Below are positions 17,375-25,889 of a DNA stretch of 64,000 nucleotides, piece by piece. Every line of letters starts with the position of its first letter. Positions within the stretch are counted from its first letter, which is position 1. The stretch spans positions 1,272,801-1,336,800 of the forward strand of contig NZ_LISW01000001.1 of NCBI RefSeq assembly GCF_001905735.1, in the 5' to 3' direction. The translations under genes and the position numbers were made by a program. The notes under the pieces are model-generated. The model was not told the origin of the DNA. It saw only the letters and a program-made list of their open reading frames with translations, and made no database searches. This DNA comes from Streptomyces sp. CB01249 (lineage in GTDB: Bacteria > Actinomycetota > Actinomycetes > Streptomycetales > Streptomycetaceae).

Positions 17375-18679
17375 ATGGCCGCGAACGGACGGCACCGCAG
17401 ATACCAGCCGAGCCGCATCAACCGGGCTTCGCTCACCGTCACGGCAGGAGGCGCCGGCCTCGCCCTCCCGCTCCTCACCGCCGCCTCGGCGGGCGCCGCT
17501 TCGACGGACGTCTGGGAGAAGGTCGCCGCCTGCGAGTCCACCGGCAACTGGCACATCAACAGCGGCAACGGCTACTTCGGCGGCCTCCAGTTCACCCGCT
17601 CGACCTGGGCGGCGTACGGCGGCACGGTCTACGCGGCGCGCGCCGACCTCGCCACCAGGGACCAGCAGATCGCCATCGCGGAGAAGGTCCTGGAGGGCCA
17701 GGGCCCCGGCGCCTGGCCGGTCTGCTCCGGAAAGGCGGGCCTGACCCGGGGCGGTGCCACGCCCGACGTCAGCCCGCAGAGCGAGCGCAGGGCGAGCGTC
17801 CCGACGCCGAAGAAGCAGGACAACGCGTCGTTATCGTCCCGCCCCGTGCGGACCAAGCAGTCCACACCCCCGGCCACGCCGACCACGGTCCCGGGCAAGC
17901 GCGAGTCGTACACCGTGACGCCGGGCGACTCGCTCTCCGGAATCGCGGACGACCAGCACCTCCAGGGCGGCTGGCAGCGGCTCTACGCGGCGAACCGCGC
18001 GGTCGTCGGCGACGACCCGGACCTCATCTTCCCCGGCCAGCGCCTGACCCTGACGGGAACGCCCAGGACGGCCACGAAGGCCACGCCGAAGACGGCCACG
18101 AAGGCCGAACCGAGGACGGCATCCAAGGCGGCGCCGAAGACCGCGCCGAAGACCGCGCCGAAGCCCGTCCAGACGCCCAAGCCGCAGCAGAAGCAGCAGC
18201 CGAAGCCGCAGCCGAAGAAGACCCAGCCGCACAAGACCGAGACCCGGAAGACCCAGACCCACAAGACCCAGACGCACAGCGGGCTCACCGCCCCCGTCGT
18301 GGCCCGCACCGGCACCCCGTACCACCAGGCCGGTTCCTGGTCCAGCGGCTACCACACGGGTGTCGACTTCCCCGTCCCCACCGGCACCTCCGTCAAGGCG
18401 ATGGCGGCGGGCACCGTCGTATCGGCGGGCTGGGCGGGCCCGTACGGCTACCAGGTCGTCATCCGGCACGGGGACGGCAAGTACAGCCAGTACGCGCATC
18501 TGTCGTCGCTGCTCGTGCGCGGCGGTCAGCACGTCGGCGGTGGCCAGCGGATCGCCCGCTCCGGCGCCACCGGCAACGTCACGGGGCCGCACCTGCACTT
18601 CGAGGTCCGTACCGGCCCCGAGTACGGCTCCGACATCGACCCGCTGGCCTACCTCCGGGCCGGCGGCGTCAAGGTCTGA
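17375..18679 (+). CDS. Secreted Rpf-LysM-M23 cell-wall hydrolase
   Basis: A peptidoglycan-remodelling enzyme of 434 residues. The order is: signal peptide (ending GAAS about residue 40); resuscitation-promoting-factor/transglycosylase-like domain with catalytic Glu in VAACESTGNW and FGGLQFTRSTW; LysM (YTVTPGDSLSGIADD...IFPGQRLTL); a Lys/Thr/Pro/Gln repeat linker (KTATKAEPR, KTAPKTAPK, KTQTHKTQ); then an M23 endopeptidase with zinc motif HTGVDF and HLHFEV. It could therefore cleave both glycan and peptide bonds. The ATG at 17375 is chosen for its GGGGGAG ribosome site. Streptomyces rpfA-like genes promote spore germination. A cyclic-di-AMP riboswitch, known for some, is not visible in the short upstream gap. 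Confidence 0.93.
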   Translation: MAANGRHRRYQPSRINRASLTVTAGGAGLALPLLTAASAGAASTDVWEKVAACESTGNWHINSGNGYFGGLQFTRSTWAAYGGTVYAARADLATRDQQIAIAEKVLEGQGPGAWPVCSGKAGLTRGGATPDVSPQSERRASVPTPKKQDNASLSSRPVRTKQSTPPATPTTVPGKRESYTVTPGDSLSGIADDQHLQGGWQRLYAANRAVVGDDPDLIFPGQRLTLTGTPRTATKATPKTATKAEPRTASKAAPKTAPKTAPKPVQTPKPQQKQQPKPQPKKTQPHKTETRKTQTHKTQTHSGLTAPVVARTGTPYHQAGSWSSGYHTGVDFPVPTGTSVKAMAAGTVVSAGWAGPYGYQVVIRHGDGKYSQYAHLSSLLVRGGQHVGGGQRIARSGATGNVTGPHLHFEVRTGPEYGSDIDPLAYLRAGGVKV

Positions 18680-19800
18680 ACGCCCCGGTCACCGGCCTCC
18701 CCGGCGGCGGCCCGGCGCGCGGCGCCCGGGGGAGGGCCGAACTCCACCCGCCCGGCCAGGCCGTCCAGCGGCATCCGCACGGGCAGCGCCGGGCGCGGCA
18801 TCCGAGGACCCGCTCCGGGACCGGCCGCGGCGGCCGGAACCGGCTCCACCGTGCGAGACAGGGTGCCCGTCGAGGCCGGCGGCCCGGCGGGCGCGGCGAA
18901 ATCCGCGGGTTCCGCCGCGTCCTCCGCGGCCGCGGCCTCCGGCTCCGGCCCCTCGGCGGTCAGCCGTTCCGCGGTCATCCGTTCCGTGGTCAGCATGATC
19001 AGCCCGCCTGCCGCGACCGCCCCGCACACCAGGGCCAGCACCGTGCCCGTGACCCCGTGCCGGAACTGCTCGCCGAACAGCGTGATCCCCACCGCCGCGG
19101 CCACCACCGGATTCACCACGGTCACCGTCGCCAGCGGGGCCGTCAGACCCGCGCCCCGGTAGGCGGCCTGGGAGAGCAGCAGACCGGCGCCCGCCAGCGC
19201 CGCGATGACCAGCAGCGGCAGCAGCCCGGACTTCACGGCACCGGCCGTCCACTCCATGGCCACGGTCTTCGTGTACACCGACGCGATGCCGAACGCGACA
19301 CCCGCTGCCCCGGCCAGCACCACACTCCGCATCACCGGCCGGCGCATCGCCCGCGAGAGCAGCATCAGCGCGGCCACCGCGCCGAAGGTCACCATCGCCA
19401 GCATCAGCTGCTGCGGCGCCCCCAGGCTGTGCGCGTCGGAGCTGCCCGTCAGCGCGAGCAGCCCGGCCAGACCCACCGTCGCCATGACCGCGCCGCGCCA
19501 GGCCGTGGCCCCGGCCCTGCGGCGTACGAACAGCGCGGCCATCGGCAGCGCGAAGACGATCGTGAGCGCCCCCAGCGGCTGGACGAGGCTCAGCGGGCCG
19601 TACGCCAGCGCCACGACGTGCAGGACGGCGCCCAGCCCGTTGAGCGTGACGGCCGCCCACCAGACGCGGTTGCGCAGCGGCGCGAGCGAGCGGCCGTCGG
19701 AGGCCGTGGCCACGCGCTCCTGGACGATCGCCCCGGCCGCGTAGGCGACCGCGGAGACCAGTGACAGGAGCACGGACAGCGCAAGGGAACTCATGTACAC
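18649..19800 (-). CDS. DMT/EamA-family membrane transporter with long C-terminal tail
   Basis: About 383 residues with roughly ten hydrophobic helices arranged as two EamA-like halves, for example LSLVQPLGALTIVFALPMAA and LTAPLATVTVVNPVVAAAVG. The last 100 or so residues are an Ala/Pro/Glu-rich cytoplasmic tail. The GTG at 19800 has GGGG six bases upstream. In-frame GTG 19803 and ATG 19794 are alternatives. The stop lies inside the 3' end of the Rpf-M23 gene, a 31-bp convergent overlap. Substrate unknown. An imperfect dyad GTACT-N8-AGTAC (19854-19871) lies upstream and may bind a regulator. Confidence 0.88.
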   Translation of the reverse strand: MYMSSLALSVLLSLVSAVAYAAGAIVQERVATASDGRSLAPLRNRVWWAAVTLNGLGAVLHVVALAYGPLSLVQPLGALTIVFALPMAALFVRRRAGATAWRGAVMATVGLAGLLALTGSSDAHSLGAPQQLMLAMVTFGAVAALMLLSRAMRRPVMRSVVLAGAAGVAFGIASVYTKTVAMEWTAGAVKSGLLPLLVIAALAGAGLLLSQAAYRGAGLTAPLATVTVVNPVVAAAVGITLFGEQFRHGVTGTVLALVCGAVAAGGLIMLTTERMTAERLTAEGPEPEAAAAEDAAEPADFAAPAGPPASTGTLSRTVEPVPAAAAGPGAGPRMPRPALPVRMPLDGLAGRVEFGPPPGAARRAAAGEAGDRGVQTLTPPARR

Positions 19801-20026
19801 CACGATCCCCTTTTCCAGCCGCCGCGTCGTCGTCCCTGAGGCGGCGATCCGGCGTACTGCTTTGGTAGTACGGCAGTGGTCCGGGTGTCCTCCTCCTGAC
19901 GGTAGTCCTCCGCGCGCCGGACGTCAGAAGGATCTTGCCGAGGGCGGCCTTCACGGGACCGACACGGATGGTGTCCGTCCGACCCCTTGACGCGGTCACA
20001 GCGGAATCCAAGAATGATCGCGCTCT

Positions 20027-20038
20027 GACAACGTTGTC
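20027..20038. promoter_or_regulatory. Palindromic operator upstream of the alpha-mannosidase
   Basis: GACAACGTTGTC is a perfect 12-bp palindrome with a central CG, the style of LacI/GalR operators. A good promoter precedes it: TTGACG (19987-19992), 17-nt spacer, AAGAAT (20010-20015). The operator would overlap the transcription start and ends 15 bp before the ATG, next to the AAGGAG ribosome site. No LacI gene is adjacent, so the regulator would act in trans. Confidence 0.65.
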
Positions 20039-20053
20039 CTAAGGAGTCTCACC

Positions 20054-22414
20054 ATGCATCGGACCCCACGGCCGGGACTGCGCGGCCCGGCGGCCGTACT
20101 CGCCGCCGCCGCGCTCCTGGGCGGTGTCCTCCTCCCCGGGGCCACGGCCGAGGCCGCCCCCCGGAGCGACGGCCGGCTGACCGATCTGGTCAACCCGTTC
20201 ATCGGCACCCAGAACGAGGGCAACACCTACCCCGGCGCCTCCGTGCCCTTCGGCATGGTGCAGCTCTCGCCGGACACCGGGCACAACACCGGTTACGACT
20301 ACGGCGAGAACCACATCCGCGGCTTCTCCTCCGTCCACCTCTCCGGCGTCGGCTGCGGCCTCGGCGGCGACCTGCCGACGCTGCCCACCACCGGCGACGT
20401 CACGGAGACCGACTACGCGAAGTACGCCGCGGAGTTCAGCCACGACGACGAGAAGGCGAGCCCCGGCTACTACCAGGTCGGGCTCAAGACCGGCATCGAG
20501 GCCGAGCTGACCGCCACGCAGCGCACCGGCGTGCAGCGCTACACCTTCCCGGCCACCGACAAGGCCAACGTCCTGCTCAACGCGGGCCAGTCGCTGCACC
20601 GGACGCTCTCGTCCGACGTGGAGATCCTGGACAACCGCACCGTGCGGACCGCCATCACCGGCAGCGGCTTCTGCCAGGACACCAAGCCGTACACGGTCTA
20701 CACGATCACCCGCTTCGACCGCCCCTTCACCACCTCCGGCACCTGGAACGGCGACTCGGTCACCGGTGCGAAGAAGTCCACGGCCACCGACGCCCGCAAC
20801 GGTGCCTGGCTGCGGTTCGACACCACCAAGGACCGCACCGTCGAGGCCACCACGGCCCTCAGCTACGTCGACGCCAAGGGCGCCGCGCTCAACCTCCGCG
20901 CCGAGGGCGGCCACAGCTTCGACCACGTCCTGCGCTCCGCCGAACGCACCTGGGAGGACCGCCTCGAAGGCGTGAAGGCCCAGGGCGGCAGCGACGAACT
21001 GCGCCGGACCTTCTACTCATCCCTCTACCGGTCCTTCCTCGCGCCCAACGTGGGCAGCGACGTGGACGGCCGCTACACCGGCTGGGACCAGAAGAAGCAC
21101 CGCGCCGTCGACGCGCACGGGACTTTCACGTACTACCAGAACTGGTCGCTCTGGGACACCTACCGCACCCAGGCCCAGCTGCTTTCCCTGCTCGCCCCGC
21201 GCGAATCCCGCGACATGGCGATATCCGTCCTGCGTATCGACGCGGAGAGCGGCTGGCTGCCCAAGTGGGGCTACGGCACGGTCGAGACCAACATCATGAC
21301 CGGCGACCCGGTCACCCCCTTCCTCACCAACGCCTACCAGCAGGGCCTGCTGAAGGGGTACGAGGAGGAGGCGTACCGCGCGCTGAAGAAGAACGCGGAC
21401 GGGGTGCCGCCCACCGACTCCGCGCCCGTGGGCCGCGAGGCCAACGTCCAGTACCTGAAGGACGGCTTCGCCCCGTACATCAAGGACCGGCCGCACGCGA
21501 AGCCCGGTGACTCGGACTTCGACCACGGCGCCTCCGCGACCCTGGAGTACGCCCTCTCCGACGGCATGCTCGCCGAGATGGCCCGCGACCTCGGCCACAA
21601 GGCCGACGCGGCCCGCTACGACGCCCGCGCGCAGAACTACCGGAAGATCTTCGACCCCTCGACCGGCTTCTTCCGCGCCCGCGACGCCGCCGGTGCCTTC
21701 ACCGGTCCCGCCGACCCGGCCGAGAGCGAGGGCTTCCACGAGGGCACGTCCTGGCAGTACCAGTGGCTGGTCCCGCAGGACATCCCCGGCATGGTCGACC
21801 TCATCGGCGGGAAGGACGCCGCCAACCAGCGGCTCGACTCGTTCTTCGCGTACGACAAGCTCCTCGCCGACCCGGCGAAGACCGCCCGCGAGGTGTGGGT
21901 GAACGGCCCGTACGCGTACTACAACGCGGACAAGTACAACCCGCAGAACGAGCCCGACCTGATCGCCCCGTACACCTACCTCTCCACCGGCCAGCCGTGG
22001 AAGACGACCGACGTGGTCCACGCGGCCCTGACGCTCTTCACCAACGGCCCGACCGGCATGACCGGCAACGACGACCTCGGCACGATGTCCGCCTGGATGG
22101 TGCTCTCGTCCATCGGCGTCTTCCCGGTCCAGCCGGGCACCGACACCTGGGGCCTGTCCACGCCCGCGTTCGAACGCGTCGACATCAAGCTCGACCGCCG
22201 CTACTACCCGCGCGGCGCGCTGACCGTCAGGGCCCCCGGCACCTCGGACGCCGACCGCTACATCCAGTCCGCCCGGCTCGACGGCGCGACGCAGTCGCGT
22301 ACCTACCTGACGACGGACGACATCCGCTCGGCCCGCTCGCTCTCCTTCACGGTGGGCGACGAGCCGTCGGCGTGGGGCACCTCGCCCGAGGACGCTCCGC
22401 CCGCCCTGGACTGA
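20054..22414 (+). CDS. Secreted GH92 alpha-1,2-mannosidase
   Basis: A calcium-dependent exo-mannosidase that trims alpha-mannosides from glycoproteins or fungal mannan. 786 residues. The signal peptide ends near TAEA about residue 34. The GH92 signature is LTDLVNPFIGTQNEGNTYPG at the mature N-terminus, with SSVHLSGVGCGLGGD after it. The C-terminal (alpha/alpha)6 part includes GTSWQYQWLVPQD and GNDDLGTMSAWMVLSSIG. The length is normal for the family. AAGGAG stands 7 nt before the ATG. The gene is monocistronic between its own promoter/operator and a strong bidirectional terminator. Confidence 0.95.
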   Translation: MHRTPRPGLRGPAAVLAAAALLGGVLLPGATAEAAPRSDGRLTDLVNPFIGTQNEGNTYPGASVPFGMVQLSPDTGHNTGYDYGENHIRGFSSVHLSGVGCGLGGDLPTLPTTGDVTETDYAKYAAEFSHDDEKASPGYYQVGLKTGIEAELTATQRTGVQRYTFPATDKANVLLNAGQSLHRTLSSDVEILDNRTVRTAITGSGFCQDTKPYTVYTITRFDRPFTTSGTWNGDSVTGAKKSTATDARNGAWLRFDTTKDRTVEATTALSYVDAKGAALNLRAEGGHSFDHVLRSAERTWEDRLEGVKAQGGSDELRRTFYSSLYRSFLAPNVGSDVDGRYTGWDQKKHRAVDAHGTFTYYQNWSLWDTYRTQAQLLSLLAPRESRDMAISVLRIDAESGWLPKWGYGTVETNIMTGDPVTPFLTNAYQQGLLKGYEEEAYRALKKNADGVPPTDSAPVGREANVQYLKDGFAPYIKDRPHAKPGDSDFDHGASATLEYALSDGMLAEMARDLGHKADAARYDARAQNYRKIFDPSTGFFRARDAAGAFTGPADPAESEGFHEGTSWQYQWLVPQDIPGMVDLIGGKDAANQRLDSFFAYDKLLADPAKTAREVWVNGPYAYYNADKYNPQNEPDLIAPYTYLSTGQPWKTTDVVHAALTLFTNGPTGMTGNDDLGTMSAWMVLSSIGVFPVQPGTDTWGLSTPAFERVDIKLDRRYYPRGALTVRAPGTSDADRYIQSARLDGATQSRTYLTTDDIRSARSLSFTVGDEPSAWGTSPEDAPPALD

Positions 22415-22430
22415 CCGGGCGGCCGCACGG

Positions 22431-22472
22431 CCGAGCGCCCTTCTCCCCGTCGGCGGGGAGAAGGGCGCTCGG
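22431..22472. terminator. Bidirectional terminator between mannosidase and STAS genes
   Basis: A perfect 18-bp stem (CCGAGCGCCCTTCTCCCC, then its complement) with a 6-nt loop, followed by TGTTTG. It serves the rightward mannosidase and probably the leftward STAS gene. Confidence 0.88.
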
Positions 22473-22486
22473 TGTTTGCCTCTTCG

Positions 22487-22849
22487 CTACGCGGGAAGCG
22501 GCGGGTCGATCGCCTCGGCGACGCTCGGGAAGACCGGGACGGCGCTGTCCAGGCCCAGAACGGAAATCAGCCGTTCCATGAAGACGGAGGGTGCGGCGAG
22601 CCGCAGCCGTGGGCCGAGGGCCGTCTGTCCCTGCAGCAGCACGTTCACCGTCGTGGAGTCGGCGAAACTCACGTCCGAGAGGTCCACGACGACCGGCCCG
22701 GCACCCTCACGCGACGCGTTCTCCAGCGCGGTGCCGAGGGGCGCCACGTTGTCGATGTCGAGGTCACCGGTTACAGCGAGCACCAACGCCCCACGTTCAT
22801 GCCGTGGGACGATCTGCATGGCTCTGCCGGCGCTGGGCGGTGGAAGCAC
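22487..22849 (-). CDS. STAS-domain anti-sigma-factor antagonist
   Basis: A predicted partner-switching protein that, when unphosphorylated, binds an anti-sigma kinase and frees its sigma factor. About 120 residues covering one STAS domain. The phosphoacceptor region is VVVDLSDVSFADSTTVNVLL, where the Ser after FAD is the usual kinase target. The start is uncertain: GTG 22849 has GAGG five bases upstream and is used here, ATG 22819 would give a 110-residue domain, and a longer frame to 22966 lacks homology-like sequence. It lies near a HATPase anti-sigma gene and SpoIIE-type phosphatases, plausible partners. Confidence 0.85.
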   Translation of the reverse strand: MLPPPSAGRAMQIVPRHERGALVLAVTGDLDIDNVAPLGTALENASREGAGPVVVDLSDVSFADSTTVNVLLQGQTALGPRLRLAAPSVFMERLISVLGLDSAVPVFPSVAEAIDPPLPA

Positions 22850-23068
22850 GTTCACCTCGTGTTGCACTGGGCGGCGGGGGTAACGCCGCGATCGGACGGG
22901 CAGTCCGATTCTGCTCCGTCCCTGCTCGCGGCGGGAATGCTCAACGATAAAAGTAACAGTTGCCATTTGACAACATTCTTCGTGGGGCAACAATCTGTAC
23001 CGAACGATCAACGTGAGCGCCCGTCCGAGCGGCGCCTTCGGAACGCGGAAGCAGGGGCGTGCATGAAG

Positions 23069-23581
23069 CTAGGCGCTGTCCGCGACATCGTCGCGAAGCC
23101 GGGCGGCGGTACTCCGCTCACCGGTGAGCCGCTGCGATGCCGCCGAGCGGAAGGCGGCGAGCCCCACGGCCAGAGCCGCGACCTCGGAGGGTTGCATCCG
23201 CTCCAGCACTGCGGTCAGCTCCCGCGTGCGGATCGCCCGGTACTCCTCCAGCAGCTCCCGGCCCTGAAGGGTCAGCCGGAGCTCGACCTCCCGGCGGCTC
23301 GTCGGGCTCGGATCGCGCTGGACCAGGCCCATGGCCTCCATCCGGTCGCACAGCCGGCTCACCGACGGGGCCCGCGAGCCGAGCGCCTCCCCGAGCGAGC
23401 GCAGATTGCTCCCCTCCTGCTGCTCGATGACGAGGAGCGCGCGAAGCTGGGAGGGGGAGACAACTCCCCGGGCGGCGGCCTCCTGGCCACGCCCCCACAA
23501 CACCTCCAGAAGTTCGGACGCGGCACAGACGTCCTCGGACACCTGTTCAGGGCGGTGAGGGAGTCCGGTGCGGTGGGGCAT
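23069..23581 (-). CDS. MarR-family transcriptional regulator
   Basis: 170 residues. The winged-helix core is ALLVIEQQEGSNLRSLGEALGSRAPSVSRLCDRMEAMGLV, with the wing RDPSPTSRREVELRLT. It diverges from the PP2C-like gene across an 80-bp gap that presumably holds both promoters. That arrangement suggests it controls the neighbour and itself. The ligand is unknown. An unassigned 200-bp gap separates it from the STAS gene downstream. Confidence 0.9.
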   Translation of the reverse strand: MPHRTGLPHRPEQVSEDVCAASELLEVLWGRGQEAAARGVVSPSQLRALLVIEQQEGSNLRSLGEALGSRAPSVSRLCDRMEAMGLVQRDPSPTSRREVELRLTLQGRELLEEYRAIRTRELTAVLERMQPSEVAALAVGLAAFRSAASQRLTGERSTAARLRDDVADSA

Positions 23582-23661
23582 TCTTCCACTCTGTCACCCG
23601 TAGCGTGCTCCTGTCAGCCTGGCTCCGCTCCCGTTGGCCACCGAAGAATGGGCGAAACAGC

Positions 23662-24837
23662 GTGAATGCCCCCACGGATATCGAACGAGCGCTCCGCGCG
23701 GCGCCGCCGTATGCCCTGGTGAAGACGGTGCGCGAGATCCTCGCGAAATCGTACGGAGCCCTCTCGGTGCAGCTTCTGCTGGCGGATTACGGAATGACCG
23801 TGCTCAACCCGGTCGACGCCGGCGACGGACCCGGGCAGCCGCTCTCCCTGAACAACAGCCCGCAGGGCCGCGCCTTCGGCAGCCAGCGCCCGCACCAGGG
23901 CCGCACCGGCTCCGACGACGCGGCCGACCACCACTTCCCGGTCACCGTCCGGGGCGAACGCCTCGGCATCCTCACCGTCCGGCTGCCGTCCGCGCGGGCC
24001 ACCCCGCAGATCACGGACGACCTCACCCATGTCGCGGACCTCCTCGGCCACGAGATCGTCGTGGCCGAGCGGGACACCGACCACTACCAGCGGGCCCGCC
24101 GCACCACGCGCCTCACCCTCGCCGCCGAGATGCAGTGGCAGCTGCTCCCGGCCAGGTCCTTCGTCGCCGCCGAGTACGCCATAGGAGCCCAGCTCGAACC
24201 CGCCTACGCCATCCACGGCGACAACTTCGACTGGGCGGCCGAGGGCGACCAGCTGAGCGTGGCCGTGACCAACGGCCTGGGGGAGGGCATCCGCGCCTCC
24301 CTCCTCACCAACCTCGCCGTCAACGCGCTGCGCAACGCCAGAAGGGCCGGGATCGGCATCGCGGACCAGGCGGCCCTGGCCGACCAGGCCATCTACGAGC
24401 AGCACCGCGGCGCCGCCCACGTCTCCACCCTGCTGCTCCGCTTCGACCTGCCCACGGGGTCCGTAGAGGCGGTGGACGCGGGCTCCCCGCAGCTGTGGCG
24501 GCTGCGGGGCCGCACGGTCACCCGGGTCGCGCTGGACGCCCAGCTCCCGCTGGGGATGTTCGAGGAGTCTCAGTACGTCGTCCAGCACCTCCAGGCCCGC
24601 CCGGGTGACCGGCTGCTGCTCGTCAGCGACGGGGTCTACGACGCGATCACGCCCGCCGGCGAGACGTTCGCGGAACGCGGCCTGCCCAGGGCCGTCCTCG
24701 CCACCCGGCTGCTGCCGGCGGCCGCCGTGCCCGGCGCGGTCCTGCGTGAACTGGCGGAACACCGGGTGTCCGACACCCTGGACGACGCCCTGGTCATGTG
24801 CATCGACTGGTTCGGCCGGCCCGAGGCCAGGGGCTGA
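23662..24837 (+). CDS. SpoIIE/PP2C-like protein with degenerate metal site
   Basis: About 391 residues. Residues about 10-140 resemble a GAF-like sensory domain. A coiled segment with AAEMQWQLLPARSF leads to a PP2C-like domain. Compared with active SpoIIE/RsbU phosphatases several metal ligands are altered. The usual GD(F/W)YD is GDNFDW, the usual DVxGHG is TNGLGEG (Asp and His lost), and the usual GHPP is GSPQL. The VSDGVYD and LDDALV motifs remain. It may be a weak phosphatase or a binding scaffold. The GTG at 23662 is the first start consistent with the fold. It diverges from MarR and converges on the anti-sigma gene. Confidence 0.85.
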   Translation: MNAPTDIERALRAAPPYALVKTVREILAKSYGALSVQLLLADYGMTVLNPVDAGDGPGQPLSLNNSPQGRAFGSQRPHQGRTGSDDAADHHFPVTVRGERLGILTVRLPSARATPQITDDLTHVADLLGHEIVVAERDTDHYQRARRTTRLTLAAEMQWQLLPARSFVAAEYAIGAQLEPAYAIHGDNFDWAAEGDQLSVAVTNGLGEGIRASLLTNLAVNALRNARRAGIGIADQAALADQAIYEQHRGAAHVSTLLLRFDLPTGSVEAVDAGSPQLWRLRGRTVTRVALDAQLPLGMFEESQYVVQHLQARPGDRLLLVSDGVYDAITPAGETFAERGLPRAVLATRLLPAAAVPGAVLRELAEHRVSDTLDDALVMCIDWFGRPEARG

Positions 24838-24891
24838 GCCCGAGGCGATCGCTTGTCGCTCGAGCCCGGGCCGGGACACCGCCCGCCCGGC

Positions 24892-25347
24892 TCAGCTGCT
24901 GAGCGTGAACTCGGCCCGGATGCGCTTGCCGACCGGCACCCGCTCGGCCGTGACACGGTCGCAGAGAGCCACCACGATCTCCATGCCGTGGCCGCCCAGG
25001 CGGCTCGGGTCGGGGGCGTAGAAGACGGGCAGCGCGCTGCTGCTGTCGTACACCGTGATGCTGATCCGCTCCGCCGTGCCCTCCAGCTCCAGCAGATACG
25101 GGCCGTGGCTGTAGCGCTCGGCGTTGGTGACCAGCTCGCTCACGGCCAGCATCAGGTCGTTACGGGTGTGCGTGCCGAGCACGGCCATCCACTCGGACAC
25201 CAGTCGGCCGAGAAAGCGGTCCGCCAGTGCCCGCGCCTGGGAAATGCACCCCGGCTCACCGTCGAACACCTCGGCGCTGTGCAATGCCTCCGTGGGCGGA
25301 CAGCTCCGGGGGGAGTCGTCCGGCGGGGAGATCGCCTGTTCGTTCAT
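24892..25347 (-). CDS. HATPase anti-sigma regulatory protein (RsbW-like)
   Basis: 151 residues with a single GHKL ATPase domain: N-box AVSELVTNAERYSHG and G-box RLGGHGMEIVVALCDRV. Such proteins bind sigma factors or phosphorylate STAS antagonists. Many streptomycete members lack a defined partner. It converges with the degenerate PP2C gene and lies just downstream of the receiver/kinase operon on the same strand, though separated by 98 bp that include a small GAGGTC-GCA-GACCTC hairpin (25372-25386). It is a natural candidate partner for the STAS protein at 22487 and the sigma factor at 28917. Confidence 0.9.
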   Translation of the reverse strand: MNEQAISPPDDSPRSCPPTEALHSAEVFDGEPGCISQARALADRFLGRLVSEWMAVLGTHTRNDLMLAVSELVTNAERYSHGPYLLELEGTAERISITVYDSSSALPVFYAPDPSRLGGHGMEIVVALCDRVTAERVPVGKRIRAEFTLSS

Positions 25348-25445
25348 GTGCTCCAGCCAGGGCGCAGCGGGGAGGTCGCAGACCTCTTTCTTGTGATCGT
25401 GTACCCGCGTCGGGAGATCCCACTCCCATGCGTCGTCAGCGAATA

Positions 25446-25889
25446 TTACGCGCGGCCGGGAAGCCGCACCACGGTGACGAAGAAGTCGTCGATCTGCCGG
25501 ACGGCCGCGATGAACTGGTCCAAATCGACCGGCTTGGTCACATAGGCGTTGGCGTGCAGTTTGTAGCTGCGCAGGATGTCCTCCTCGGCGGAGGACGTCG
25601 TGAGCACGACGACGGGGATCAGCGCGAGCTCCGGGTCCTGCTTGATCTGCTCCAGCACCTGGCGTCCGTCGTACTTCGGCAGGTTCAGGTCGAGCAGGAT
25701 GAGATCGGGCCGGGGCGCGTCGGCGTGGGCACCCCGGCGGTACAGGAAGTCGAGCGCCTCCTCGCCGTCGCGGGCCACATGGAGCGTGTTGCGGATCTTG
25801 TTGTCCTCGAACGCCTCACGGGTCATCAGCTCGTCGCCCGGGTCGTCCTCGACCAGAAGGACCTCGATGGGCTCTACAGGGGTGTTCAC
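25446..25889 (-). CDS. Single-domain response regulator (Rcp1/CheY-like)
   Basis: 147 residues, only a receiver domain with no output domain. Acidic pocket [10 protein letters not shown], phosphoacceptor Asp in [13 protein letters not shown], switch Thr in VVLTTSS and Lys in YVTKPVD. This is the subtype paired with phytochrome-like histidine kinases. The GTG at 25889 overlaps the kinase stop by 4 nt, so it is translationally coupled. A longer upstream frame is a shadow. It probably receives phosphate from the kinase and relays or buffers it rather than binding DNA. Confidence 0.93.
   Translation of the reverse strand: MNTPVEPIEVLLVEDDPGDELMTREAFEDNKIRNTLHVARDGEEALDFLYRRGAHADAPRPDLILLDLNLPKYDGRQVLEQIKQDPELALIPVVVLTTSSAEEDILRSYKLHANAYVTKPVDLDQFIAAVRQIDDFFVTVVRLPGRA

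Noticed and set aside
18060..18290. Short tandem repeats as a CRISPR or mobile element
   Set aside because: The repeats are in frame and encode the Lys/Thr/Pro linker of the Rpf-M23 protein, with no spacers.
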